A stretch of DNA of 23,136 bases from an uncultured Eubacteriales bacterium (GCA_900554225.1 USGH01000011.1:1-23136); one strand, 5' to 3'. Positions 9,349 through 16,931 are shown, counted from the first letter of the stretch. The notes: generated by a model from the letters alone, not told the origin. Program-made: numbers and translations.

Positions 9349-10545
9349 TCAGCAGCTCCGCGGGATCGGCACACAGAACCACGGGAACGGGAAAATCGGC
9401 AATGGCTTTTCTGTTTGCGGCACTGTCGTATCGGATGGCGCGGTATCCGCCGACGGAGATCCGGTATCCGCCTGCTCCTGTTGGTATGCCAGATACCGCG
9501 CGCCGTTCGCGTCCATCTCCGTGATCCGGAAAATGCCGTTTTCATAGGCATAGCGCAGACGCACCGTGTAGGTCTCACGTTCTGCGGGGGTACGGGAAGC
9601 CTTTGTCCAGTGCGTGAGGGACACGGTATAAACATTGTCCGCGCCGTCGGTGTGATCGTAGGAGACGGACAGCAGATAGAGGTACCAGTTTCCCTCCGCG
9701 CTGCACACCTTTTCCCGCGCCGCTATGTAGTCGGTGAAGGATTTCGTGCCGTCACCCGTGAGAATGCCGTCCGCGGTAAAGGGGATCACGCCGAGATACG
9801 CGTCGCAGGCACGGGTCAGCAGCGTTTGCAGATAGCTCTGTCCGATCCGCGCCAGCTGTTCCTCGTCCATGACCATATCGGCATCCAACGCAAGTCCCAG
9901 TTTGTCCAGCGCACCACGGGTATCGCGATATACGCGCCAGTAGGCTTCATCCGGTTCGCTGGAGGAGGAGCCATGCGGCATACTCTCATAAAACGCAATA
10001 GCATCCGCGCATACTGCGTCCGTGCGCTCCGGGATTGCAGCATCCGGCATGGCGGATTCCTTGGCGGCAAGCTGTTCTGTAAACAGAAGATACGGGTCGT
10101 AATCCGTCTCTATGCTGTCGATGGTATACACGCCGTCCGTTTTTTGAAGCGAGATGGTAAAGCGTGCGTCTGTCATACCCATCGGAACGATGCTCGGACC
10201 GTCCCAATAGCTGTAGGAGACGGCATAGGTGTACTGATGCTCCACGGCACCGACAAAGGTCACGTCATACCCATACGCGCGCCATGCTTTTTTGGCACCG
10301 GCGGCAATCAGCGCGGTGTGATACCGCAGATATTCCCGATACGGCATCGTGGAGGAGGTGTCCGCGAAAATGTCGTCGGTTTCGACAGCGTCTCCGGTAC
10401 AGAACGCGTCAAACTGGCGGGACAGCAGCGTATTCAGCAGTTCTTCCCCCGCCTGGGCTGCATCGTTTGTTTCCGTGGCGCATACGCTGAGCGCAAGAAG
10501 CAGTACAGCGATTGCCGCAAGGATCATGGTTACTACTTTTTTCAT
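9349..10545 (-). CDS. Exported protein with duplicated domain, unknown function
   Basis: This is a 398-residue protein with a clear signal peptide (MKKVVTMILAAIAVLLLALS, cleavage probably near the Ala/Thr after residue 22). I do not recognise a named family. The exported part contains two similar modules: GEELLNTLLSRQFDAF followed by YREYLRYHTALI and YTYAVSYSYW in the first, and GQSYLQTLLTRACDAY followed by FTDYIAAREKV and VYTVSLTHW in the second. The spacing suggests two NTF2-like or related alpha/beta modules. The tail is rich in Ser, Thr, Pro and Asp and ends in a Pro/Phe-rich stretch. The ATG at 10545 is chosen over one at 10560 because the latter overlaps the GGAGGA ribosome site. It is the last gene of the ECF sigma cluster, 22 bases after the preceding small gene. 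Confidence 0.75.
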   Translation of the reverse strand: MKKVVTMILAAIAVLLLALSVCATETNDAAQAGEELLNTLLSRQFDAFCTGDAVETDDIFADTSSTMPYREYLRYHTALIAAGAKKAWRAYGYDVTFVGAVEHQYTYAVSYSYWDGPSIVPMGMTDARFTISLQKTDGVYTIDSIETDYDPYLLFTEQLAAKESAMPDAAIPERTDAVCADAIAFYESMPHGSSSSEPDEAYWRVYRDTRGALDKLGLALDADMVMDEEQLARIGQSYLQTLLTRACDAYLGVIPFTADGILTGDGTKSFTDYIAAREKVCSAEGNWYLYLLSVSYDHTDGADNVYTVSLTHWTKASRTPAERETYTVRLRYAYENGIFRITEMDANGARYLAYQQEQADTGSPSADTAPSDTTVPQTEKPLPIFPFPWFCVPIPRSC

Positions 10546-10567
10546 TGGGTTTTCCTCCATTCAGAAT

Positions 10568-10972
10568 TTACGGACATGTTGCCGTTTTTGTTACTCGTAC
10601 CGGCTCTGAAACGCCATTTGTAACAATGTTAACGTCCAGTACAAGTCGATACGCTTTGCCACTGATTCCAATAAAATTTTTATCAATGGTAACAGTGTTT
10701 TGCGTGGTGTTGATGTTCCATGTACACATTGGGTTATTTACGCAATAGAGCATAAGGGTACCTTTGATGCTGGTAGTGCCGGATTTTGCATATATATTAC
10801 AGTATGCAGTGCCGTCTGTTTCATCAAAGGACAATGTACATGTTACATCGTGTGCATTTTGCCACAGTGGACTGACAGTGGGCGGTGCGGCAGCGCAGAC
10901 ATTTAATACCATGCTCCATATAAGAAAGAGCGAAATGACTGCGATGCAGTGTTTGCGATGAAATGATTTCAT
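10568..10972 (-). CDS. Small exported cysteine-containing protein, unknown function
   Basis: This 134-residue protein has an N-terminal signal peptide (basic start MKSFHRKH, hydrophobic core to about residue 24, cleavage near CAAA). The mature part has four further cysteines and many Thr, Ser and Asn residues, with alternating segments such as VTCTLSFDETDGTAYC and TSIKGTLMLYC, which suggest a small Ig-like beta sandwich. Similar short exported proteins are seen in gut Firmicutes but have no known function. The ATG at 10972 is preceded by AAGGAGG at 8 bases; longer in-frame starts upstream lack such a site. Base composition is clearly more AT-rich than most neighbours, which may point to transfer or relaxed selection. 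It sits between the membrane protein and the larger exported protein of the ECF cluster. Confidence 0.75.
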   Translation of the reverse strand: MKSFHRKHCIAVISLFLIWSMVLNVCAAAPPTVSPLWQNAHDVTCTLSFDETDGTAYCNIYAKSGTTSIKGTLMLYCVNNPMCTWNINTTQNTVTIDKNFIGISGKAYRLVLDVNIVTNGVSEPVRVTKTATCP

Positions 10973-11033
10973 AATGCTTACCTCCTTCCTTTTAGAATAT
11001 GGCTCCCGTCCCACGGGGATTCCGTTCACTCTA

Positions 11034-11064
11034 TAAGACGTATGCAAGCATGCCAAAAATCTCA
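11034..11064 (-). promoter_or_regulatory. Candidate ECF-type promoter before the small exported gene
   Basis: On the minus strand TGAGATTTTT (11064-11055) is followed after 14 bases by CGTCTTA (11040-11034). The same elements with 13 bases between them lie upstream of the sigma factor gene. CGTC at -10 is typical of ECF promoters. The distance to the ATG is about 61 bases. Confidence 0.42.
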
Positions 11065-11091
11065 TTTTCACGAAATTTGTCAAAAAATTTT

Positions 11092-11709
11092 TTACCACAC
11101 GCTTTTCATGATTTCGATCAACTCTTTTTTATACAGTGGCGCGAGAATTACATTGGAGAATCCCTTATGAGACCATATAAGTCCATTGATAGAATCTTCA
11201 TCATTTCCTTTCATGAAGATTGCTGTTGTTTCTCCTATGGTCAACGAGGAGAAGGTTGAATGTTCATTGTCGAGATAGGAATCCATACTGTTTCCGGCAG
11301 GCTGACGCAGAAAATAGAGAAGATTTCCGTCTGTGTCTGCATAATACTGAGACAGTATTTTTCCGTTTTCTCTGCTGTCTGTAAGCGTATACCCCTCCGG
11401 CACATAATGCAGGGTACACGGCACCTCTTCTCCGTCCTCCTCCGGGTAGAAGCGGATCTGCACGTACTTTTCTGTGTGGCGCAGGACGGCGTTTGCCATG
11501 TATTCGTATGCCGGACGGACCGCGGCACAGGACACGAGCAGTCCCGCCAGTGCGCAGACAAGGACCCGCCGACGCATGGCAGAGCGCCTTATCTCCGCTT
11601 CACGATGGAGCAGAGCCGCAAGCCGTGCCTGAAATTCCGGCGAATAGGTGTGTTCCACCGCGTTGTCCCAGAGAAACCTCTCCCGCGCATTTATTCTTCT
11701 TCGCCGCAT
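11092..11709 (-). CDS. DUF4367-like membrane protein, probable anti-sigma factor
   Basis: This 205-residue protein has a basic cytoplasmic N-terminus of about 47 residues, one membrane span (about 48-66, VLVCALAGLLVSCAAV) and an exported C-terminal domain. The outer part (HYVPEGYTLTDS, ILSQYYADTDGNLLYFLRQ) matches the pattern of DUF4367 proteins, which commonly sit next to ECF sigma factors. From context it probably holds the sigma factor at the membrane until a signal arrives; this is inferred. Its ATG overlaps the end of the sigma gene by 19 bases, with GGGAGGTGG upstream, so translation is likely coupled. No zinc-binding anti-sigma (ZAS) HxxxCxxC motif is seen. Confidence 0.8.
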   Translation of the reverse strand: MRRRRINARERFLWDNAVEHTYSPEFQARLAALLHREAEIRRSAMRRRVLVCALAGLLVSCAAVRPAYEYMANAVLRHTEKYVQIRFYPEEDGEEVPCTLHYVPEGYTLTDSRENGKILSQYYADTDGNLLYFLRQPAGNSMDSYLDNEHSTFSSLTIGETTAIFMKGNDEDSINGLIWSHKGFSNVILAPLYKKELIEIMKSVW

Positions 11710-12287
11710 TTCGTATCCACCTCCCCTCTGTGTGACAGAGCGGTATCCGCCGCTTCTCTGTCTGACAAAATCCTTTTTCTGAGCATTTCTCTGGCTCTGG
11801 ACAGCCGTGTGCCAATGGTGCTTTCCGGAATTTTCAGCATGGCGGAAATCTCCCGGATAGCGTACCCATCCCGGTAAAACAGCGTGATGAGCACCCGGTA
11901 TTTTTCCGGCAGCTCCGCCACATACCGCTCCGTTTCGCCAAAATCATCCGGCTCCGGCAGTTCCTCGGTAAGCGCGCCTTCCGCGGCATACAGCCAGAAC
12001 GCGTGATCCTGCCGCTCCTTCGCCCGATGCAGATCGATCACGCAGGAACGGACGGTTTTGTATAGATAGGACTGGACCTCCGGCTCCGACAGAGTCTCCA
12101 GAAGCTCCATGTGCCGGCAAATCCGTTCCATCGTCAGCATCACCGCGTCCTCCGCGTCTCCGTCACTCGCGACCATCCGCCGCGCCGTGTGAAACAGAGC
12201 GTTCTTGTATTCTTCAAAAATCCGCGCAGCCGTCCGCCGCTTTTGTTTACGCGACAGCCCGCGCCGGAAGTGGGATTGCTTAATCAT
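11691..12287 (-). CDS. ECF-family RNA polymerase sigma factor
   Basis: This 198-residue sigma-70 family protein of the extracytoplasmic function group directs RNA polymerase to a small regulon. Region 2 spans about residues 22-92, with DAEDAVMLTMERI near 43-55 and SYLYKTVRSCVIDLHR near 74-90. Region 4 spans about 125-175, with the helix-turn-helix YAIREISAMLKIPESTIGTR and LSRAREMLRKR. It lacks region 3, as expected. The ATG at 12287 is preceded by GGGAGGA. The next gene overlaps it by 19 bases and is its likely membrane partner. A candidate self-recognised promoter lies 38 bases upstream. Confidence 0.92.
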   Translation of the reverse strand: MIKQSHFRRGLSRKQKRRTAARIFEEYKNALFHTARRMVASDGDAEDAVMLTMERICRHMELLETLSEPEVQSYLYKTVRSCVIDLHRAKERQDHAFWLYAAEGALTEELPEPDDFGETERYVAELPEKYRVLITLFYRDGYAIREISAMLKIPESTIGTRLSRAREMLRKRILSDREAADTALSHRGEVDTKCGEEE

Positions 12288-12324
12288 CGTAGTCCTCCCG
12301 CGATCCTAAAACCGCCTCATATAG

Positions 12325-12354
12325 TAAGACGATGGAAAACGCGGAAAAATCCCG
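12325..12354 (-). promoter_or_regulatory. Candidate ECF-type promoter of the sigma factor gene
   Basis: On the minus strand CGGGATTTTT (12354-12345) is followed after 13 bases by CGTCTTA (12331-12325). The match to the site at 11034-11064 suggests autoregulation. An alternative sigma-A -10 element TACTAT overlaps it, but no good -35 element accompanies that. The rest of 12288-12400 holds no gene. Confidence 0.42.
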
Positions 12355-12400
12355 TTTTTACCAAAAAAACCGAAAAATTTTTCCCGGGGCCGGAATACAG

Positions 12401-12428
12401 AAAAAACCGGAACCGATACCGATTCCGG
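12401..12428 (-). terminator. Intrinsic terminator after the S1-domain gene
   Basis: On the minus strand CCGGAA and TTCCGG pair around a 10-base loop and are followed by six T residues. It lies 28 bases after the stop of the S1-domain gene. Confidence 0.85.
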
Positions 12429-12455
12429 CTTTGCGGCAGCGCGTATTTTCCCCAC

Positions 12456-13601
12456 TCAGCAGCAGCGGGCCTCTTCCCGGCGGAGCGGATCCCCCTCCCT
12501 GGTGAAGGCCGTCTCGATCCGGCGGGGACAGCTCTCCGGAGAGTACCGCCAATACGTCATGTGCCCCGACATACCCGGCATACCTGACGCATCCGACGGC
12601 ATACCTGACGGGTTCAACGGCATACCCGACGCGTCCAACGGGGGGAAGAAATACCGCAGCGGTGCAGCCTCGGCATTGCCCGGCTCGATGGGGTCGATGA
12701 GATTGAGCTTTATCTTCATGCGCTCCGGCGTGATGCTCTTGATGTACACGGAATAGCCCTCGCCCGGGTTCACATCGTTCCGGTATTCCGCCAGTCCCGC
12801 AAGATTCGGCGCAAGCTCCACGAATATGCCGTATTCCTCCACGGAGCGCACGATCCCCGGTACGGTCTGACAGGGCGCAAACATAGCCGCGTTCTCCGAC
12901 CATGTGCCGAGCAGCTCCTTGTGCGTCAGCGTGATCCGTCCCGCCGCCGTGTCGATCTGCCGGATCAGCGCGGGAAGAAACTGCCCCGCATGAAAGCGGT
13001 CGCGCGGGTGGGAGATCCGGGATACCGAGATGGCGTCGATGGGCAGGAGCGATATGACCCCGCATCCTACATCCGCAAATGCGCCGAACGGTTCCAGATG
13101 GGTCACACGGATCGGCAGGAGATCGCCGGGGGACCGATGCGCCAGAAATTGCCGGATACATTCCTCCTGTGCCAGCCGCCGCGAAAGATACGCCGTCACC
13201 TCTCCCCGTTCGCTGCGCAGGATGCGCTGGATCAGACACTGTACCGGCTTGCCTACCCGCGTGATTGCCGCAATGTCCCGTATCGGCCGTCCGTCCCATG
13301 GATATAGTAGCTCCTCCCGCGGCAAAACGGCACGGATCCCGCCCAGATCCACGGTGAGAGCCATTGTCTGACAGTCGCACAGTCCCACGACCGCCTCTAA
13401 GATCCGTCCCTCCGCCATTGCCGTCTCCAGTCCCCGCAGATTCGCGCAGTATTGCCGGTTTTCCGCCGCCATCCGATAGACCGCCGCCGCCGCATCTCCC
13501 CGCAGACCGATCGATTGACAAAACTGCTGCGGCAGAGTGAGCGCACCCTCCGGCAGGTATAGGGGAGCGGTCCGTACCGTATATCCGTTTTTCTCCGTCA
13601 T
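12456..13601 (-). CDS. Protein with three S1-like RNA-binding domains
   Basis: This 381-residue protein is probably an RNA-binding relative of ribosomal protein S1. S1-like beta barrels appear at about residues 65-145 (GLCDCQTMALTVDLGGIRAVLPREEL), 160-235 (VTHLEPFGAFADVGCGVISLLP, the most typical) and 250-315 (GIVRSVEEYGIFVELAPNLAGL). S1 itself usually has four to six domains; many Firmicutes carry three- or four-domain variants whose roles differ. After the last barrel come short repeats of the type SGMP and then a Cys-Cys end. The ATG at 13601 is chosen because AGGAAAGGA lies 9 bases upstream; a longer start at 13679 has no such site. It stands alone, with a terminator downstream and a divergent gene upstream. 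Confidence 0.83.
   Translation of the reverse strand: MTEKNGYTVRTAPLYLPEGALTLPQQFCQSIGLRGDAAAAVYRMAAENRQYCANLRGLETAMAEGRILEAVVGLCDCQTMALTVDLGGIRAVLPREELLYPWDGRPIRDIAAITRVGKPVQCLIQRILRSERGEVTAYLSRRLAQEECIRQFLAHRSPGDLLPIRVTHLEPFGAFADVGCGVISLLPIDAISVSRISHPRDRFHAGQFLPALIRQIDTAAGRITLTHKELLGTWSENAAMFAPCQTVPGIVRSVEEYGIFVELAPNLAGLAEYRNDVNPGEGYSVYIKSITPERMKIKLNLIDPIEPGNAEAAPLRYFFPPLDASGMPLNPSGMPSDASGMPGMSGHMTYWRYSPESCPRRIETAFTREGDPLRREEARCC
12577..12639. repeat. Three tandem 21-bp units inside the S1-domain gene
   Basis: Units at 12577-12597, 12598-12618 and 12619-12639 share GGCATACCYGACG and differ at a few positions. They encode seven-residue repeats around SGMP near the C-terminus, keep the reading frame, and are a likely source of length variation. 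A partial fourth unit precedes them at about 12565-12576. Confidence 0.85.
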
Positions 13602-13684
13602 AATCGTGCATCCTTTCCTGTTCTTGTCGTTTTCGGATTTGTCCCATCCTATGCGCAAACGGGAAAAATATACCGGCACGCCTA

Positions 13685-13713
13685 TTGCAACACGGGAAAT
13701 TTTGTGGTATACT
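13685..13713 (+). promoter_or_regulatory. Sigma-A type promoter of the phosphoesterase gene
   Basis: TTGCAA (13685-13690) and TATACT (13708-13713) are separated by 17 bases. Transcription would start near 13720, giving a leader of about 150 bases before the ATG at 13870. Confidence 0.75.
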
Positions 13714-13869
13714 TACGGCGAAACCAGAATGGATGGCGGTATGAGAAGAAAACGGCGGCGTACTCCCGCGGACGTGTGCAGGGAATGCGTCTGCATATAG
13801 CGGGATTTGCGTCAGACCCTGCGCATTTCCACGGTGCTCTCCCGATTTCACAAAATAACGGAGTATCCC

Positions 13870-14946
13870 ATGTCTACTGTTTTTGCTACGGAAGCCAGCC
13901 GCGTATGCAAGCGGATCGACGCTGTCCGGCGTAAGGATTCGCTTGTTTTTCCGATTTTCACCGACCCGCATACGCACACGCTGACGGAGGACGGGATGGA
14001 GAATCTCTTTGCCGCCCTTGCCTCGCTTGCAAATACCATAAAGCCGGACGGCGTGATCGCGCTGGGAGACAATCTTGCCATGCTCGGCAGGGAATGCCAC
14101 GCGACAAACGATGAGATCGCCGGGCTGCTCCGGGGGATCTTCGATCGCTGCGCCGCTATGTTTGCCTGCCCCGTCTATCCCGTAAACGGCAACCACGACG
14201 GCATCGGCACCGATTTCTTCAAGCCGGATTTCTGGTATGCGGTCAGCCGCGCCTATGATCAGAATACCGCCGTCCGAGAGGGAGAGAGCGCGTATTACTA
14301 TGTCGATTTTCCCGGTGTGCGCATGGTCTGCCTGTCCCTGCCGTCCGATTCCGAGCTTGCGGCAGAGCATCCGACCCCGGCATGGGAATACGGCGATGCC
14401 CAGCTTCGTTGGCTTGCCCATACCGCGCTTGCCTGCGACTGCCCGGTCCTGCTTGTGATGCACGTGCCTTTTTATTACGAATATCTGGGCGACCCCGTGC
14501 CAATGCTCGGCACCTGGAACGGGACGCACGCCACGGAATCCACCATTGCCGCGCTGTGCGGTTGGATCGCCGACCGGGATGTGGCAAAAGAGATTTTTGC
14601 GGCGTTCCAGAACCATACCGTCTATGACAATGCGGCGGTGGGGATCCATATGGTACCCTCCGGGGCGCACGCCTGCCTCATCGCGGCATTGAGCGGTCAT
14701 ATGCACAACGATTCGTTCTGGCTCCCGGGCGAGAAAAGGAACACCGGCGATGTGGAATCCGGCGGCACAAACGCACTCCCCTGCGCCCAATTCGTCACCG
14801 CCTCCTCCAATCCCGCCGTAAACCCCGATCTGCGCGGCCACGAAACCGTCCCGGCGACGCTCGATATTGCCGTAGTCACGCCGTGTGAGAGAACGATCAC
14901 CCTGGTGCGGTACGGGGACGGAGAGGACAGAATGTGGCGTTGGTGA
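13870..14946 (+). CDS. Calcineurin-like metallophosphoesterase
   Basis: This 358-residue protein has all the metal-binding motifs of calcineurin-like phosphoesterases: TDPHTH near residues 31-36 (D32, H34), GDN near 66-68, GNHD at 107-110, MHVPF (His) near 197, and SGHMH near 276-280. Such enzymes bind two metal ions and cleave phosphomono- or diesters; the actual substrate cannot be told. There is no signal peptide, so it should act in the cytoplasm. The ATG at 13870 has a modest GGAG at 13859-13862; a longer start at 13807 would add 21 residues of no recognisable structure. The nucleoside hydrolase gene follows 97 bases later on the same strand, so the pair might share a nucleotide-salvage role, but this is only a guess from position. 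Confidence 0.88.
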   Translation: MSTVFATEASRVCKRIDAVRRKDSLVFPIFTDPHTHTLTEDGMENLFAALASLANTIKPDGVIALGDNLAMLGRECHATNDEIAGLLRGIFDRCAAMFACPVYPVNGNHDGIGTDFFKPDFWYAVSRAYDQNTAVREGESAYYYVDFPGVRMVCLSLPSDSELAAEHPTPAWEYGDAQLRWLAHTALACDCPVLLVMHVPFYYEYLGDPVPMLGTWNGTHATESTIAALCGWIADRDVAKEIFAAFQNHTVYDNAAVGIHMVPSGAHACLIAALSGHMHNDSFWLPGEKRNTGDVESGGTNALPCAQFVTASSNPAVNPDLRGHETVPATLDIAVVTPCERTITLVRYGDGEDRMWRW

Positions 14947-15043
14947 AAGACTGTGCTTTTCCCGGATCGCACGGACGGAACCTGCGCCCGGACGATAGAA
15001 TAGCCCTATTGCCAAATCATACGAGAATCCACAGGAGGATCCC

Positions 15044-15958
15044 ATGAACGATCTGCAAAGACTGCAAAATCTGACCGTACCGACCGGGTGCGTGGACTGC
15101 GTACTCGATACGGATACCTACAACGAAATCGACGACCAATATGCCCTGTCGCTCATGATGAAGTCGGAAAAGTGTCATCTGCGCGCCATCTACGCCGCTC
15201 CATTTTTCAACAACAACTCCACCTCCCCTGAGGACGGCATGGAGAGAAGCTACGACGAGATCCTGAACCTCCTTACGCTCATGGGCAGGGAGGCGGATAA
15301 GCAGAACGTGTACCGCGGCTCCCGGACGTATCTGCCGGACGAAAAGACCCCGGTCGAAAGCCCCGCCGCCTGTCATCTCGCAGATCTCGCCATGGAATAC
15401 ACCATGGAGCACCCGCTCTACGTGGTGGCAATCGGCGCGATTACAAACGTGGCGTCCGCACTGCTGAAAAAGCCGGAGATCGCGGAGCGGATCGTGCTGG
15501 TCTGGCTTGGCGGACACGACATCCACTGGAGCGATACGCGCGAATTCAACATGGTGCAGGACATCGCGGCGGCAAGAGTCGTGTTCGGCTGCGGCTGTCC
15601 TCTGGTGCAGCTTCCGTGCATGGGTGTGGTATCGGCGTTCTATACCACGGAGCCGGAGTTACGCCACTGGCTCGGCGGAAAAAACGCGCTGTGCGACTAT
15701 CTCGTGCGCCATACCGTGGAGGAGGCGGAGACCTACGCAAAGGACCATGTGTGGAGCCGCGTGATCTGGGACGTATGCGCCGCGGCATGGCTCCTCAACG
15801 AGGACAACCGCTTCATGAACGCCGTAGTGGATCACGCGCCGATCCCGACCTACGACGGCACCTATTCCTTCAATGAACACCGCCACCTCTATCTCCGTGT
15901 GACCGACATTCACCGCGACGCCCTGTTCGGTGAGCTGTTCCGGATCCTTGCGGAGTAA
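15044..15958 (+). CDS. Nucleoside hydrolase family protein
   Basis: This 304-residue protein resembles inosine-uridine-preferring nucleoside hydrolases, which cut the N-glycosidic bond of ribonucleosides to give ribose and a free base. The diagnostic calcium-binding motif DTDTYNEIDD lies at residues 22-31, giving the Dx-D-x5-DD pattern expected. GAITNVASAL (near 134) and the segment VWLGGHDIHW also fit. The spacing within the first Asp cluster is slightly different from the common DxDPGxDD form, so substrate choice may differ. A strong AGGAGG (15033-15038) lies 5 bases before the ATG. It converges with the SirTM gene and shares a terminator with it. Confidence 0.87.
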   Translation: MNDLQRLQNLTVPTGCVDCVLDTDTYNEIDDQYALSLMMKSEKCHLRAIYAAPFFNNNSTSPEDGMERSYDEILNLLTLMGREADKQNVYRGSRTYLPDEKTPVESPAACHLADLAMEYTMEHPLYVVAIGAITNVASALLKKPEIAERIVLVWLGGHDIHWSDTREFNMVQDIAAARVVFGCGCPLVQLPCMGVVSAFYTTEPELRHWLGGKNALCDYLVRHTVEEAETYAKDHVWSRVIWDVCAAAWLLNEDNRFMNAVVDHAPIPTYDGTYSFNEHRHLYLRVTDIHRDALFGELFRILAE

Positions 15959-15981
15959 ACCGGGCAGAGCATTCCATAGCC

Positions 15982-16020
15982 AAAAGGGAGTCGCATCCAG
16001 AAACGGACGTGCTCCCTTTT
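15982..16020. terminator. Bidirectional terminator between nucleoside hydrolase and SirTM genes
   Basis: AAAAGGGAG (15982-15990) pairs with CTCCCTTTT (16012-16020), with partial pairing inside. T runs occur on both strands, so it can serve the + strand gene ending at 15958 and the - strand gene ending at 16059. Confidence 0.75.
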
Positions 16021-16058
16021 CCATAACCGCCACACGCAGCAGCGGATCGTTTTGCCAT

Positions 16059-16931
16059 TCAGCCGCATAGCGTTTCCAGACACGCGGCAATATCTGTCCG
16101 GATGCAGAGTGCGCGCGGTGCAATATCCTGCGGACAGACCGCTTCCTGTGCGTTGATGCAGACGTACACGGCATTCGGATCCTGTGCAACCCTTTGCCAG
16201 AACGGATATTTGATGATCCCCGGGGTGTTGAAGCCGACGCCAAGCTCCAGATAAAGGGTCCGACCGCCGCGGTGGGTGTGCAGAAAGTTCGCATACCGTT
16301 CTGCCGCACGATGCCAGCCCTCGTCTTCCACAAAACGATCATCACAGCGCAGATTCATGATCATGGGCCTGCCGCAGCACGGACAAACCGGAATGAGCCC
16401 GGACGGAATGCGCATATTTGCCGTTTCTTCGACCATCTGCCGGATGCGCGCCTCGTTGTCATAGGTTTTCGGACAGCACGGCGCGCCGCACTGGAACAAT
16501 CCGTAGTCCCCCTGCGTATAAAACAGCCGCTTTTTGTCAATCCCAGCTTTCTGAAAGCAGTGATCCACGTTCGTGGTGAGAACAAAGTAGTCCTTGTTCC
16601 GCAAAAGAGACAATAGCATATCGTATACCGGCTTCGGCGCGTCCCGGTATCGATTGATCAGAACGTAGCGGCTCCAGTATGCCCAGTATTCCTCCTGCGT
16701 TTCGAACGGATAAAAGCCGCCCGCATACATATCCCGGATGTGGTACTTTTCTGCAAAATCGGAAAAATAACGGTCAAACCGTTCTCCGTCGTAGGTAAAT
16801 CCGGCAGCGGTGGAGAGTCCGGAGCCTGCGCCGACAAGGACGGTGTCGCTTTCGGAGAGCAGCATACGCAGCTTATCGCATTGCGCCGAGCAGTCGTGCG
16901 TAGATGCTTTTGTCCAGATCCATGAAAACAT
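16059..16931 (-). CDS. Class M sirtuin (SirTM), predicted protein ADP-ribosyltransferase
   Basis: This 290-residue Sir2-fold protein matches the macrodomain-linked sirtuins (SirTM), which transfer ADP-ribose from NAD+ to protein rather than deacetylate. The NAD-binding start VLVGAGSGLS lies at residues 31-40, and the FTYDGERF and EEYWAYWSRY segments are typical of SirTM. TTNVD (119-123) holds the N and D of the active site. TQGDYGLFQC (139-148) has Gln140 where ordinary sirtuins have the catalytic His. Cysteines at 148, 152/153 and 183/185/186 probably form the zinc site. The ATG at 16931 has GAAGG upstream and overlaps the macrodomain gene by 59 bases; a later Met (residue 23) would remove the first helix and lacks a ribosome site. 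It is the last gene of the operon. Confidence 0.88.
   Translation of the reverse strand: MFSWIWTKASTHDCSAQCDKLRMLLSESDTVLVGAGSGLSTAAGFTYDGERFDRYFSDFAEKYHIRDMYAGGFYPFETQEEYWAYWSRYVLINRYRDAPKPVYDMLLSLLRNKDYFVLTTNVDHCFQKAGIDKKRLFYTQGDYGLFQCGAPCCPKTYDNEARIRQMVEETANMRIPSGLIPVCPCCGRPMIMNLRCDDRFVEDEGWHRAAERYANFLHTHRGGRTLYLELGVGFNTPGIIKYPFWQRVAQDPNAVYVCINAQEAVCPQDIAPRALCIRTDIAACLETLCG

Noticed and set aside
9292..10623. A 443-codon + strand frame
   Set aside because: It is antisense to the exported protein with a clear signal peptide and ribosome site; the + strand product shows no motif.
11077..11083. TTGACA on the minus strand as a sigma-A -35 for the small exported gene
   Set aside because: At 17 bases the -10 would be ATTTTT, which is poor; the ECF-type pair just downstream fits better.
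12358..15045. A very long (895-codon) open frame on the minus strand
   Set aside because: It crosses the S1-domain gene in another frame, its terminator, the divergent promoter and the whole antisense of the phosphoesterase. Its product shows no family motif; it results from GC-biased third positions.
16059..16931. The sirtuin as a CobB-type deacetylase
   Set aside because: The HG motif of deacetylases is replaced by QG, the family segments match SirTM, and the macrodomain partner is adjacent.
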